Source: Flavobacteriales bacterium (lineage in GTDB: Bacteria; Bacteroidota; Bacteroidia; Flavobacteriales; Schleiferiaceae). Taken from it: a stretch of 42,225 nucleotides of DNA. Below, one piece after another: positions 31,171 through 39,863 of the stretch. The stretch is from positions 1 to 42,225 of the forward strand of contig JAAXJR010000021.1 in assembly GCA_012269745.1 (NCBI GenBank), given 5' to 3'. Each line of letters begins with the position of its first letter. Positions within the stretch are counted from its first letter, which is position 1. A program made the translations under genes and the position numbers. The notes beneath the pieces were generated by a model. That model ran no database searches and was not told the origin of the DNA. It saw only the letters and a program-made list of their open reading frames with translations.

Positions 31171-31419
31171 ATGAAAACAGGAATTCATCCAGAAAACTAC
31201 CGCTTGTGTGTCTTCAAAGACATGGGTACAGGCGATCAATTCATCACTAAGTCTTGTGCTGATGCGAAAGACACTATCGAAGTAGATGGTGTTGAATACC
31301 CACTAATCAAAATGGAAATTTCTAGCTACTCTCACCCGTTCTACACTGGTAAGGTGAAGCTTGTTGATACCGCAGGTCGTGTGGATAAATTCCGCAGCCG
31401 TTACGGTAAGAGAGGATAA
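31171..31419 (+). CDS. rpmE2: 50S ribosomal protein L31, type B
   Basis: The 82-residue protein is the type B L31: [35 protein letters not shown] (quoted in part: [13 protein letters not shown]), [21 protein letters not shown]. It lacks the CxxC zinc pairs of the type A form, so it needs no zinc. It binds the large subunit near the 5S rRNA and helps bridge the subunits. It has its own promoter and a strong terminator, so it is a one-gene unit. Confidence 0.97.
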   Translation: MKTGIHPENYRLCVFKDMGTGDQFITKSCADAKDTIEVDGVEYPLIKMEISSYSHPFYTGKVKLVDTAGRVDKFRSRYGKRG

Positions 31420-31441
31420 GATACTCACAGTATCAAATTTG

Positions 31442-31470
31442 AAGACCCGCTGTGTGCGGGTCTTTTTTTT
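31442..31470 (+). terminator. Terminator after rpmE2
   Basis: AAGACCCGC and GCGGGTCTT pair around a TGTGT loop, followed by a long T run. It isolates rpmE2 from the next gene. Confidence 0.93.
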
Positions 31471-31474
31471 GCCC

Positions 31475-31482
31475 TAAATTCG
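31475..31482 (+). promoter_or_regulatory. Near-consensus -7 box for the GlmU-like gene
   Basis: TAAATTCG differs from TAnnTTTG in one base (TTCG for TTTG) and ends 21 nt before the ATG at 31504, directly after the rpmE2 terminator T run. Confidence 0.35.
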
Positions 31483-31503
31483 AACGAACCAATAAAGCAC
31501 CGA

Positions 31504-32652
31504 ATGAAGATTCAACTTGTTGACGGTAAACACCGCTCTCACCTACTTCCCTTAACCTATACAAGACCTGTTGCAGAGTTGCGTTGCGGCATTATCACCA
31601 TTGCTGAGAAATACATGAAGCGTGGTCATGAAATAGGCTACGGTACTGAAGACTACCTATGTCAAAAGTATCCTTCTATTGAATCTGAGGTATTGGTAAG
31701 TGGTAGTGTGTGTCCAACAGATGCCTTTTTGAAGGCTGTTGCTGGTTTAAGTAGCGGTCAAGCCCTTATACAAGGCGATGAGTTATTGGCCTTAAAAGGC
31801 GACAAGTGGGAAGATGAACCGACTGAAATTATTCCATTTAATGGCGCTTTGAACCTCATTACCCGTCCTTGGGATATCTGGAGTAAGAATGCTTCGGAAA
31901 TGAATCTAGATTTTGATCTACTTACAAAGGACCGTTTTAGTGCACCGATTGATGCTACGAACACAGTTATTGGAGATCGAGTATTCTTGGAGGAAGGAGC
32001 GAAAGCTACCGCAAGTATTCTTAATTCTACCTCGGGACCTATTTATCTGGCCAAGAATGCTGAAATCATGGAAGGTTGTATCGTCCGTGGTGGTTTGGCA
32101 TTAGGTGAGAGTAGTGCTTTAAAGATGGGGGCTAAAATTTACGGAGCAACCACTTTAGGTCCACATTGTAAAGTGGGTGGTGAAGTCAATAACAGCGTAA
32201 TTATCGGCTATTCGAATAAAGGCCATGACGGTTTCTTGGGCAATAGTGCCCTGGGTGAATGGTGTAATCTGGGTGCAGATACCAACAATTCAAACCTTAA
32301 AAACAACTACGACGAAGTAAAGGCATGGTCATACGTTGACGGTCGATTCGCCAAGACGGGACAGCAGTTTTGTGGCCTCATTATGGGCGACCACAGTAAA
32401 TCAGGCATTAACACGATGTTCAATACAGGTACGGTCGTAGGTGTAAGTGCAAACGTTTATGGTGCAGGTTTTCCACGCAACTTCATTGCCTCGTTCACTT
32501 GGGGCGGACCACAAGGTACTATGGAGTATCGTATCGATAAGGCTTTAGATACAGCGGACAGAATGATGAAACGCCGCGGTCTAGAGGTAGACGAAGTAGA
32601 AAAGGCAATTCTCGAACAGGTGTACGCGCTTAGCGCAGAATACCGTCGTTAA
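31504..32652 (+). CDS. GlmU-like sugar nucleotidyltransferase / left-handed beta-helix protein
   Basis: The 382-residue protein has two parts. Residues 1-150 resemble a reduced nucleotidyltransferase head (IQLVDGKHRSHLLPLTYTRPVAELRCGI), shortened here to LLPLTYTRPVAELRCGI; a classical GxGTRM nucleotide loop is not seen. Residues about 150-330 are a hexapeptide (left-handed beta-helix) repeat: TVIGDRVFLEEGAK, IYLAKNAEIMEGCIV, IYGATTLGPHCKVGGEV, SVIIGYSNKGHDGFLGNSALG (quoted in part: GHDGFLGNSALG). Bacteroidota copies are named GlmU-family or glucose-1-phosphate thymidylyltransferase-like and sit beside rpmE2. Substrate is unknown. It meets the rpe gene stop to stop with no spacer. Confidence 0.82.
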   Translation: MKIQLVDGKHRSHLLPLTYTRPVAELRCGIITIAEKYMKRGHEIGYGTEDYLCQKYPSIESEVLVSGSVCPTDAFLKAVAGLSSGQALIQGDELLALKGDKWEDEPTEIIPFNGALNLITRPWDIWSKNASEMNLDFDLLTKDRFSAPIDATNTVIGDRVFLEEGAKATASILNSTSGPIYLAKNAEIMEGCIVRGGLALGESSALKMGAKIYGATTLGPHCKVGGEVNNSVIIGYSNKGHDGFLGNSALGEWCNLGADTNNSNLKNNYDEVKAWSYVDGRFAKTGQQFCGLIMGDHSKSGINTMFNTGTVVGVSANVYGAGFPRNFIASFTWGGPQGTMEYRIDKALDTADRMMKRRGLEVDEVEKAILEQVYALSAEYRR

Positions 32653-33306
32653 TTAGAGTTGCTTAAGCGCTGCAATAGTCGCTTTCGGATCTTCGCTCTT
32701 GAAGACAAAGGAACCGGCAACCAAGGCATCCGCGCCAGCAGCTACTAATCGAGCGCCCGTTTCAAGATTCACACCTCCGTCAATCTCGATAATCGCTTTC
32801 GAGCCACTTTTATCCACTAATTCACGTGCTTGAGCCGTCTTTTTGATGGTGTTCTCGATGAACTTTTGACCGCCAAATCCAGGATTCACACTCATCAGCA
32901 ACACCTCGTCCAAATCTTGAACGATATCTTCCAATACGCTCACCGGAGTATGTGGATTCAACGCCACACCTGCCTTCATTCCTGCATTATGAATCTCCTG
33001 AATGGTACGGTGCAAGTGTGTACATGCTTCGTAGTGTACAGTGAGAATATCTGCGCCACAGTCTTTGAACGTTTGAATGTAACGCTCGGGCTGAACGATC
33101 ATCAAATGCACATCCATGACCTTATCACAATTATCCGCCATGGTTTTAACCACTGGCATTCCGTAGCTGATGTTAGGAACAAATACGCCGTCCATGACAT
33201 CGATGTGGAACCAATCAGCCTCGCTTTCATTGACCATTTGACAATCGCGTTGCAGATTGCCGAAATCCGCGGCTAGAAGAGAAGGAGAAATGATAGGTGA
33301 TGCCAT
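32653..33306 (-). CDS. rpe: Ribulose-phosphate 3-epimerase
   Basis: The 217-residue protein is a TIM-barrel epimerase that interconverts ribulose 5-phosphate and xylulose 5-phosphate. Metal and catalytic blocks: SPSLLAADFGNL, WFHIDVMDGVFVPNISYG, MDVHLMIVQPE, LLMSVNPGFGGQKFI and IIEIDGGVN. I start at the ATG at 33306; the frame extends 12 codons upstream, but that part holds the -7 box and is not family-like. It is read from its own promoter, which overlaps the T run of the rpoD terminator. Confidence 0.97.
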   Translation of the reverse strand: MASPIISPSLLAADFGNLQRDCQMVNESEADWFHIDVMDGVFVPNISYGMPVVKTMADNCDKVMDVHLMIVQPERYIQTFKDCGADILTVHYEACTHLHRTIQEIHNAGMKAGVALNPHTPVSVLEDIVQDLDEVLLMSVNPGFGGQKFIENTIKKTAQARELVDKSGSKAIIEIDGGVNLETGARLVAAGADALVAGSFVFKSEDPKATIAALKQL

Positions 33307-33328
33307 GACGATGCTCTTATTGTTTGTA

Positions 33329-33336
33329 CAAAAATA
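33329..33336 (-). promoter_or_regulatory. -7 box for rpe, within the rpoD terminator T run
   Basis: TATTTTTG on the minus strand, an exact TAnnTTTG, lies 22 nt before the rpe ATG. It is also the T-rich tail of the hairpin that ends rpoD, so one sequence seems to serve two jobs. Confidence 0.55.
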
Positions 33337-33366
33337 AAGCACCCCATCCGGCTGGATGGGGTGCTT
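33337..33366 (-). terminator. Terminator after rpoD
   Basis: AAGCACCCCATCC and GGATGGGGTGCTT pair perfectly (13 bp) around a 4-nt loop, followed on the minus strand by TTATTTTTG. It lies 25 nt after the rpoD stop. Confidence 0.88.
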
Positions 33367-33391
33367 GGGAAAAAAGTTCTTACCTAGTTTA

Positions 33392-34255
33392 TTAACCGAG
33401 GTAGGTCTTTAAGATTTTACTTCTAGAAGTGTGCTTCATGCGGCGAATTGCCTTCTCTTTGATCTGGCGAACACGCTCACGAGTCAAATCAAACTTCTCA
33501 CCAATCTCTTCAAGAGTCATTGGGTGTTGACCGCCTAGACCGAAGTACAAACGGATTACATCACCTTCTCTAGGAGTTAAGGTAGCTAAAGAACGCTCTA
33601 TTTCCGTGCGCAAAGAATCCATCATCAAATCCTCATCAGGATGCGGAGAGTCTGAAGAGTTCAGTACGTCGTACAAGTTGCTGTCTTCACCTTCAACTAA
33701 AGGAGCATCCATACTTACGTGACGACCGCTGTTACGCATGCTTTCCTTCACATCAGATTCGCTCATCTCAAGGTGCTTAGAAATTTCTGCAGCACTAGGT
33801 GGACGTTCATGCTCCTGTTCTAGATAAGCATATGCTTTATTGATCTTATTGATCGAACCAATCTTGTTCAATGGAAGACGAACAATACGGCTCTGCTCTG
33901 CCAATGCCTGTAGAATACTCTGACGAATCCACCATACAGCGTATGAAATGAATTTGAAACCACGAGTCTCATCGAAACGTTGTGCAGCCTTAATCAATCC
34001 CAAGTTTCCTTCGTTGATCAAATCCGGAAGCGTCAAGCCTTGGTTTTGGTATTGCTTAGCCACAGAAACGACGAAGCGGAGGTTTGCCTTGGTTAATTTT
34101 TCCAATGCGATTTGGTCACCAGCCTTAATGCGCTGCGCCAACTCCACTTCTTCTTCCGCAGTAATCAATTCAACCTTACCAATCTCCTGTAGATATTTAT
34201 CTAAGGATGCCGTTTCACGGTTGGTAACCTGTTTTGTGATTTTTAACTGTCTCAT
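33392..34255 (-). CDS. rpoD: Primary RNA polymerase sigma factor, short Bacteroidota type
   Basis: The 287-residue protein is the primary sigma of Bacteroidota. It begins [20 protein letters not shown] and has region 1.2 ([20 protein letters not shown]), region 2 ([27 protein letters not shown], quoted in part: [30 protein letters not shown]), region 3 and region 4 ([21 protein letters not shown]). Region 1.1 and the long non-conserved insert of E. coli sigma70 are absent. This factor reads the TAnnTTTG boxes seen throughout the window. I start at 34255, not at 34285, as homologues begin MRQLKIT. It follows pnp by 67 nt, with an 11-bp perfect hairpin between. Confidence 0.98.
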   Translation of the reverse strand: MRQLKITKQVTNRETASLDKYLQEIGKVELITAEEEVELAQRIKAGDQIALEKLTKANLRFVVSVAKQYQNQGLTLPDLINEGNLGLIKAAQRFDETRGFKFISYAVWWIRQSILQALAEQSRIVRLPLNKIGSINKINKAYAYLEQEHERPPSAAEISKHLEMSESDVKESMRNSGRHVSMDAPLVEGEDSNLYDVLNSSDSPHPDEDLMMDSLRTEIERSLATLTPREGDVIRLYFGLGGQHPMTLEEIGEKFDLTRERVRQIKEKAIRRMKHTSRSKILKTYLG

Positions 34256-34276
34256 GGTAGAGAAATGTTTTAATGA

Positions 34277-34306
34277 GCGAACCAATTACGAGCGCAATTG
34301 GTTCGC
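34277..34306. repeat. Perfect 11-bp inverted repeat in the pnp-rpoD gap
   Basis: GCGAACCAATT (34277-34287) and AATTGGTTCGC (34296-34306) are perfect complements around an 8-nt loop. On the minus strand it is followed by TCATTAAAACATTT, not by a T run, so full termination is unlikely. It could be a processing or stabilising hairpin, or partial attenuator, between pnp and rpoD in a shared transcript. Confidence 0.75.
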
Positions 34307-34322
34307 ATAACTTATTCTAAAA

Positions 34323-36458
34323 TTAGCCTTCTTGCTTATCGCCGTCCTTTTCAGGCTTTGGCAACAATACCTTACGAGAAAGCTTCATCTTACCTGCTTT
34401 GTCAACATCTAAAAGTTTAACGCGCACTTTGTCGCCTTCTTTTAGTACGTCTTCAACATTTTTGATACGCGTCCAATCGATCTCAGAGATGTGTAGCAAC
34501 CCTTGAACCTTTGGAGCAATCTCGATGAATGCGCCGTAAGTCTGAACTCCGCGAACGATACCTTCGTAAGTTTCACCTACTTCTGGCTCGAATGCAATAG
34601 CACGGATCATTTCCAATGCTTGGTTCATCTTGTCGTAATCCTTACCAGAGATTTCGATATGACCGCGCTCGTCGATTTCCTCGATAGTTACAGTCGTACC
34701 GGTATCTGCTTGGATGCCTTGGATGTTCTTACCACCAGGACCAATGATAGGACCAATGAATTCTTTCTTCACGGTCAAAGTCATGATCTTAGGAGCATTT
34801 GGTTTCAATTGCTCGCGTGATGCTGGCATCGTCTTTAACATCTCACCTAGGATGTGCATACGTCCTTCACGGCTCTGCTTCAATGCGTTTACCAAAATTT
34901 CGTAGCTCAAACCTTTGATCTTGATATCCATCTGACAAGCAGTAATACCCTTCTCAGTACCGGTTACTTTAAAGTCCATATCACCTAAGTGATCTTCATC
35001 ACCCAAGATATCTGAAAGTACAGCATAGTTCTCGCCGTCAGAAATAAGACCCATAGCGATACCACTTACCGGACGCACCATTTGAATACCTGCATCCATC
35101 ATTGCTAGTGTACCCGCACAAACGGTTGCCATCGAAGATGAGCCGTTTGATTCTAAGATATCACTTACTACACGGATAGTATATGGGTTGTCTGGGTGTA
35201 CCATTTGGTACAACGCGCGCTGTGCAAGGTTACCGTGACCAACTTCGCGACGGCTTACACCACGAATAGGGCGAGCCTCACCTGTAGAGAACGGTGGGAA
35301 GTTGTAGTGCAAGTAGAATTTCTCTTCGCCAGTAAATGTAGCATCGTCAATTCTATTCGCATCCAAAGAAGTACCCAAGGTAACTGTAGTCAACGATTGA
35401 GTTTCCCCACGCGTAAATACTGCAGACCCGTGTGCACCTGGAAGGTAATCTACTTCTGACCAGATAGGACGAACCTCTGTGGTATCACGACCGTCCAAAC
35501 GTTGGCCGTCGTTCAATACCATGCTACGCATAGCTTTGTACTCCACATCGTGGAAGTAACGCTTAGCGAAGCCAGTGTTCTCTTCTAACCAAGCTTCATC
35601 TTTGCCCTCGAGGTACTCGTTCAACACGGCTTTGAAACCTGCTGAACGCTCGTGCTTAGGCAAACCGCTCTTGGCAACTTCGTATACTTTATCGTAAGTA
35701 GCAGCCATAACATCTTCACGAACTTCTTCGTTGTGAACCTCGTGACTGTACTCGCGCTTATTCGCAGAAGCAGGTACTTGTGCAGCGAGACGTTGTTGCG
35801 CTTCGATCTGTACTTTGATGGCGTCGTGAGCGTATTTAATCGCTTCTACCATTTCTTCTTCTGAAATTTCTTTCATTTCACCTTCAACCATCACGACGCT
35901 ATCCATCGAAGCACCGATCACCATATCAACTTCTAGATCTTCGATCTGAGCAGGGGTTGGGTTGATGATAAGTTCACCGTTAATGCGACCTACGCGAACC
36001 TCTGAAATAGGGCCGTCGAATGGGAGGTCACTAACAGCGATTGCTGCAGAAGCAGCGAGACCTGTAAGTGAAGTAGCTTCAACTTCAGGATCGTAAGAAA
36101 TCATTTGGATCATCAATTGGATCTCAGCGTGGTAATCCTTTGGGAACAAAGGACGCAATACGCGGTCGATCAATCTCATCGTTAAGATTTCGTTGTCTGA
36201 TGGACGACCTTCTCTTTTGAGGAAGCCTCCTGGTACGCGACCATTAGCCGCGAATTTTTCACGGTAATCTACCGTAAGCGGAAGAAAGTCTACGCCGTCT
36301 TTCGCTTCTTTGCTAGACACAACAGTGGCTAACAGCATTGTACCACCACACTTTACAACAACAGATCCATCTGCTTGCTTGGCTAGTTTGCCAGTCTCAA
36401 GAGTGATCTCTCTGCCGTCTGGAAGAGTAATGGTTTCGATAATTGCTTTAGGAATCAT
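34323..36458 (-). CDS. pnp: Polyribonucleotide nucleotidyltransferase (PNPase)
   Basis: The 711-residue protein has the full PNPase plan: first RNase PH domain from [19 protein letters not shown], helical linker, second RNase PH domain ([46 protein letters not shown], quoted in part: [15 protein letters not shown]), KH domain ([16 protein letters not shown]) and S1 domain ([25 protein letters not shown]). It degrades RNA 3'-5' with phosphate. I start at 36458 ([13 protein letters not shown]), since the longer frame to 36491 crosses the terminator hairpin after rpsO. The rpsO-pnp order is conserved widely. No -7 box is clear for pnp itself. Confidence 0.98.
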   Translation of the reverse strand: MIPKAIIETITLPDGREITLETGKLAKQADGSVVVKCGGTMLLATVVSSKEAKDGVDFLPLTVDYREKFAANGRVPGGFLKREGRPSDNEILTMRLIDRVLRPLFPKDYHAEIQLMIQMISYDPEVEATSLTGLAASAAIAVSDLPFDGPISEVRVGRINGELIINPTPAQIEDLEVDMVIGASMDSVVMVEGEMKEISEEEMVEAIKYAHDAIKVQIEAQQRLAAQVPASANKREYSHEVHNEEVREDVMAATYDKVYEVAKSGLPKHERSAGFKAVLNEYLEGKDEAWLEENTGFAKRYFHDVEYKAMRSMVLNDGQRLDGRDTTEVRPIWSEVDYLPGAHGSAVFTRGETQSLTTVTLGTSLDANRIDDATFTGEEKFYLHYNFPPFSTGEARPIRGVSRREVGHGNLAQRALYQMVHPDNPYTIRVVSDILESNGSSSMATVCAGTLAMMDAGIQMVRPVSGIAMGLISDGENYAVLSDILGDEDHLGDMDFKVTGTEKGITACQMDIKIKGLSYEILVNALKQSREGRMHILGEMLKTMPASREQLKPNAPKIMTLTVKKEFIGPIIGPGGKNIQGIQADTGTTVTIEEIDERGHIEISGKDYDKMNQALEMIRAIAFEPEVGETYEGIVRGVQTYGAFIEIAPKVQGLLHISEIDWTRIKNVEDVLKEGDKVRVKLLDVDKAGKMKLSRKVLLPKPEKDGDKQEG

Positions 36459-36483
36459 ATATAGTGTAAATAGATACTTTTTT

Positions 36484-36524
36484 ATACGCAAAAAGGCAAT
36501 TGTAAAAATTGCCTTTTTGTGTAT
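36484..36524. terminator. Bidirectional terminator or attenuator between rpsO and pnp
   Basis: CAAAAAGGCAATT (36489-36501) and AATTGCCTTTTTG (36507-36519) pair perfectly; the stem extends by ATAC/GTAT with a G-T pair. T-rich tails exist on both strands. In many bacteria a leaky hairpin here lets some rpsO transcripts continue into pnp and is cut by RNase III; that use is inferred. Confidence 0.88.
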
Positions 36525-36538
36525 CCGCTAGTTTGAAA

Positions 36539-36808
36539 TTATTTTCTCAAACCTAGTTTCTCAACAATCGCACGGTAACGTGTGATGTCTGTTTTCTTCA
36601 AGTAGTTCAGAAGTTTTCTTCTTTTACCTACTAGAGCGATTAGAGAACGCTCCGTGTTGTGGTCTTTTCTGTTTTGCTTCAAATGCTCTGTCAAGTGAGA
36701 GATGCGGAAGCTGAACAATGCGATCTGCCCTTCTGCAGATCCTGTGTCTGTTGCAGATGCTCCGAATTCAGCGAAGATTTCTGCTTTTTTTTCTTTTGTT
36801 AGGTACAT
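36539..36808 (-). CDS. rpsO: 30S ribosomal protein S15
   Basis: The 89-residue protein has exactly the usual S15 length when started at the ATG at 36808 ([16 protein letters not shown]). Blocks [24 protein letters not shown] (quoted in part: [12 protein letters not shown]) and [23 protein letters not shown] (quoted in part: [14 protein letters not shown]) bind 16S rRNA helices 20-22. An upstream frame to 36850 adds 14 residues that overlap the promoter and are not S15-like. S15 often represses its own mRNA; the leader here is about 35 nt and contains a short ACAT/ATGT stem, too small to judge. Confidence 0.98.
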   Translation of the reverse strand: MYLTKEKKAEIFAEFGASATDTGSAEGQIALFSFRISHLTEHLKQNRKDHNTERSLIALVGKRRKLLNYLKKTDITRYRAIVEKLGLRK

Positions 36809-36847
36809 ACCAAAATCACATTTAGATGTTTGTAATGCTTTAAGCGG

Positions 36848-36855
36848 CAAAGATA
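36848..36855 (-). promoter_or_regulatory. -7 box for rpsO
   Basis: TATCTTTG on the minus strand, an exact TAnnTTTG, ends 39 nt before the rpsO ATG, in the gap after the DUF192 gene. Confidence 0.6.
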
Positions 36856-36886
36856 CATAAATAAAATTGGCCGCCGAAGTGAACTA

Positions 36887-37420
36887 TTAATTATCTGACC
36901 AAGTGATTTTAGTTCCTTTCTCTATGCCCCAGGTCGCTGCAGTACCTCCTAGTACTTCGAGCACATAAGAGGCCGGAGCTTCACTCGGAAGGCTAGTTGT
37001 ATTTAATGGTTGTGCATTCGCTTGGATGCTCACCACCTCGTTATTGGCGTTGATGTAGATGATATCCAAGCTTACTAAGGTGTTTTTCATCCAGAAACTG
37101 CGAGGGCGATCCCCTCCGTCCATAAAGAAAAGCATGGCCATATCAGGACTTACTGAGCGGCGGTACATCATTCCAATCTCAATACTCTCTGGAGTTTGAG
37201 CATATTCAGTTCTAAACGTCGTTACAGTATCAATGCCATTTACAGCATATACAGTTCCGTCTTGACGGAAGGGTGGTTCGTAAGGCTCGCTAGCTTGTGG
37301 CTTTACTGTTGGTTGAGAGGAAGAACCAATTTTGCCTATTCCACTAATCACTGAAGGGATAATAAATGCAGCAAGACCGAACGCTACGATCCAGACTGCA
37401 TACTTGCGCATTGCATTCAT
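36887..37420 (-). CDS. DUF192 protein, membrane-anchored
   Basis: The 177-residue protein has one N-terminal hydrophobic helix (about residues 6-27) that probably anchors it in the inner membrane, a Ser/Pro linker, and a DUF192 domain: EIGMMYRRSVSPDMAMLFFM, RPRSFWMKNTLVSLDIIYIN, ASYVLEVLGGTA. DUF192 proteins are small periplasmic beta folds without a known task. The ATG overlaps the lgt stop (ATGA), so the two are coupled; it is the last gene of the folE-lgt run. Confidence 0.9.
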   Translation of the reverse strand: MNAMRKYAVWIVAFGLAAFIIPSVISGIGKIGSSSQPTVKPQASEPYEPPFRQDGTVYAVNGIDTVTTFRTEYAQTPESIEIGMMYRRSVSPDMAMLFFMDGGDRPRSFWMKNTLVSLDIIYINANNEVVSIQANAQPLNTTSLPSEAPASYVLEVLGGTAATWGIEKGTKITWSDN

Positions 37421-38490
37421 GAGTTATGTTCTTTAGATGTAAGCATCAAATAAAGTCCTGAAAGTACCAACGGGATGCTTAACCATTGGCCCATGTTTAA
37501 CGACATAGAGTTTTCAAATCCAACTTGGATCTCTTTGTAGAATTCAATGAAGAATCGGAAACCAAAAACACATACTAAAAAGGTGCCGAACAAGAAACCT
37601 CTGCGTGCGCCGACGTTCGTTTTTAGATACAGGAAGGCTAATAGTACAAAGATGAGCCAATATGCCCCCGCCTCAAACAGCTGCGTGGGGTAACGAGGAA
37701 CGCCCAAAACTTTTATTTCTGCGTATCCGCCATTGGCATCGGAAAAACCTTCGGCCTTTGCACCAGGATAAGGAAGCAAATTGCTATTGTCTTTCGAAGA
37801 AGCGGTTAGAATTCTGCTCAAGTAGGTGTTGGTATATTCTTCAGATTGAACATCGCTAAGATTAAAAAAGCGCAGTTGAGCTGTGAGCACAGGATAGTTT
37901 AGTGAATCGGTTTCGAATACCTCTTCTGTACTTTCAAAATTCACCTCTTCCAAGTTAAGCCCGTAGCCTCTGCCAATAGATGTTCTTCCTGCTTCTAAGA
38001 ATACTGTTTGGACTACACTGTTTGCAGGTGCCCCGTAAATCTCACTGTTGAACCAGTTCCCCATACGGATAAAACCGCCAGCCAGCGCCACTACGATCAC
38101 AATGCGATCCATAGTCCAAAGCGTATGCTTCTTTGCTATGCGCGTTGACCACCAATACATGGCCAGAACTATAGAAATTGCCGCTCCGTGAGAAGCGAGA
38201 CCTCCTTTCCATACCATTAGAATTTCTCCAATGTGGTTCTTATAGTATCCCCAGTCGTAAAAGAAGACATGGCCTAATCGAGCACCAACAATGGTAGCTC
38301 CCACCATCCAATAAACGAGGCTGTCCATCAACTTCGGATTGACATTTTCCTTCTTGAAAATGTATTGCATCCCGTATTGTCCTAGGACAAAAGAAATGAT
38401 AAACATCAAGGAGTAGAACCTCAGTTGAAATCCAGCGATAGGGATGTGGTTAGGAAAGTCCCAAAGAATGGTGGCGATCATAGTATTCAT
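37417..38490 (-). CDS. lgt: Phosphatidylglycerol-prolipoprotein diacylglyceryl transferase with a large insert
   Basis: The 357-residue protein is Lgt, which adds diacylglycerol to the lipobox Cys of prolipoproteins in the inner membrane. Signs: RFYSLMFIISFVLGQYGM, GARLGHVFFYDW, WKGGLASHGAA, the Lgt signature GGFIRMGNWFNSEIYG (138-153) and VPRYPTQLFEAGAYW. Between the signature and the PRYPTQLFEA block lies an extra segment of about 95 residues (about 165-262), rich in Glu/Ser/Asn and probably periplasmic; E. coli Lgt is 291 residues in all. Longer Lgt forms occur in Flavobacteriia. It directly abuts the propeller lipoprotein gene upstream. Confidence 0.94.
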   Translation of the reverse strand: MNTMIATILWDFPNHIPIAGFQLRFYSLMFIISFVLGQYGMQYIFKKENVNPKLMDSLVYWMVGATIVGARLGHVFFYDWGYYKNHIGEILMVWKGGLASHGAAISIVLAMYWWSTRIAKKHTLWTMDRIVIVVALAGGFIRMGNWFNSEIYGAPANSVVQTVFLEAGRTSIGRGYGLNLEEVNFESTEEVFETDSLNYPVLTAQLRFFNLSDVQSEEYTNTYLSRILTASSKDNSNLLPYPGAKAEGFSDANGGYAEIKVLGVPRYPTQLFEAGAYWLIFVLLAFLYLKTNVGARRGFLFGTFLVCVFGFRFFIEFYKEIQVGFENSMSLNMGQWLSIPLVLSGLYLMLTSKEHNS

Positions 38491-39588
38491 TTATTCTTTC
38501 CAATCTACAATAAACAGATTGGTTGCTCTTCCTCCACCGTTGTTTCTGTTCGAAGCAAAAACTAATTTTTTACCGTCCGGCGAGAACATAGGGAAGGAGT
38601 CGAATGCTTTATCAAATGAAATTTGCTGTAAATTCTTTCCATCAGCATCAATCATAAATAGGTTAAAAGGAAAGCCGCGTTCACTATGATGGTTTGACGA
38701 GAACACAATTTTCTCTCCACTCGGGTGATAAAACGGCGCCCAATTCGCTTGTCCTAACGAAGTGATTTGCTTCAGGTCTGAACCGTCTATGTTACATGTG
38801 TAGATTTCCATATTTGTTGGCTCTACTAATCCTTGTTCAAGAAGGCCTTTGTATTTAGAAATCTCTTCTTCCGTCTGAGGACGTGAGCTTCTGAACACCA
38901 ATTTCTTTGAATCTGGGCTAAAGAATGCTCCGCCGTCATACCCCAATCCAGTGGTTACTTGCTTGATGTTGGATCCATCGATGTCACAAACGTATAATTC
39001 CAAATCGCCTGAACGTGTCGAAGTGAATACGATGTGCTTACCATCCGGACTTACCGTAGCCTCAGCATCATAACCAGGACCACTAATCAAAGTATCGATG
39101 AGGTTTCCTTCTAAATCGCTTACATAAATGTCGAAGTCTTCGTAGATCGGCCAAACATAAGCGCCCCCTTCACCACGCTCCGGCACAGCAGGACAGGCAC
39201 TATCGCCAGTGAAGGTAGAAGCGTAGAGGATGGTTGTATCACCTGGTAGGAAGTACGCACAAGTTGTTCGTCCTAATCCGTTTGAGATCATTTGAGGTTC
39301 GTTCTCTAAAATGGTGTCTGTATCCCAGTTAAAGGCATAGATCTGATCACACTCATTGCCCCATTTCTCTGCATTGCTTTGGAAGGTGAGCATGGTCCCA
39401 TCAAAACTAAAGTAGGCTTCCGCATTATCTCCACCATCAGTGAGCTGACGCATCCCATAAAAGTGGTCTTCGCCTTCATAATTGAGTTCACTGACCCAAG
39501 TTGCACCGCTTGAAGCATCTGCTTCTTCCGCTTGGTTACATGCTAACACTAGCAAGCTAATGGCAGAGAAGAGAATTAATTTTTTCAT
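38491..39588 (-). CDS. TolB-like beta-propeller lipoprotein
   Basis: The 365-residue protein has a lipoprotein signal (LLVLAC, acylated C17) and at least five PD40/TolB-type blades with the repeat SPDGKxxxFxSxR: FSFDGTMLTFQSN, VSPDGKHIVFTSTRSGD, FSPDSKKLVFRSSRP, HPSGEKIVFSSNHH, FSPDGKKLVFASNRN. Each blade is followed by a 'x-L-Y-V-C-D-I-D-G-S' style strand. It is a separate lipoprotein, not TolB, as it lacks the TolB N-terminal domain. Partner and task are unknown. Its stop abuts the lgt start; lying next to the enzyme that would lipidate it may be chance. Confidence 0.88.
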   Translation of the reverse strand: MKKLILFSAISLLVLACNQAEEADASSGATWVSELNYEGEDHFYGMRQLTDGGDNAEAYFSFDGTMLTFQSNAEKWGNECDQIYAFNWDTDTILENEPQMISNGLGRTTCAYFLPGDTTILYASTFTGDSACPAVPERGEGGAYVWPIYEDFDIYVSDLEGNLIDTLISGPGYDAEATVSPDGKHIVFTSTRSGDLELYVCDIDGSNIKQVTTGLGYDGGAFFSPDSKKLVFRSSRPQTEEEISKYKGLLEQGLVEPTNMEIYTCNIDGSDLKQITSLGQANWAPFYHPSGEKIVFSSNHHSERGFPFNLFMIDADGKNLQQISFDKAFDSFPMFSPDGKKLVFASNRNNGGGRATNLFIVDWKE

Positions 39589-39591
39589 TGT

Positions 39592-39861
39592 TCAGAGGTT
39601 TTTGTTTTTAAGTTCTTTTTCTAAATCGCTTCCTGGAACAGGATCCCATCCATGTCCGCCCCAAGGATGGCACGAAGCAACGCGCTTTGCCGTTAAAGCG
39701 AATCCTTTAAATGGACCGTGAAGTTGCACGGCTTCTTTAGCATAGGCACTGCAAGTAGGATTGTAGCGGCAAGCGGGTGCGGTTAATGGTGATATGAGAT
39801 TTCTGTATACCCAAAGAATAAGTAGAAGGGGAGCACCCAATATGTATTGGAGTACCTTCAA
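39592..39861 (-). CDS. yidD: Membrane protein insertion efficiency factor YidD
   Basis: The 89-residue protein has the YidD motifs [20 protein letters not shown] (quoted in part: [16 protein letters not shown]), [32 protein letters not shown], with the conserved cysteines, and an N-terminal amphipathic/hydrophobic helix. It helps YidC place proteins in the inner membrane. Elsewhere it sits between rnpA and yidC; here it is between cysS and the propeller lipoprotein gene. The start is TTG, 2 nt after the cysS stop; no ATG keeps the conserved part, and homologues begin with the same M/K-hydrophobic run. Confidence 0.94.
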   Translation of the reverse strand: MKVLQYILGAPLLLILWVYRNLISPLTAPACRYNPTCSAYAKEAVQLHGPFKGFALTAKRVASCHPWGGHGWDPVPGSDLEKELKNKNL

Positions 39862-39863
39862 TT

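Noticed and set aside
36459-36491. Longer start for pnp at 36491
   Set aside because: It would place the rpsO terminator hairpin inside the coding region, and homologues begin near MIPKAIIE.
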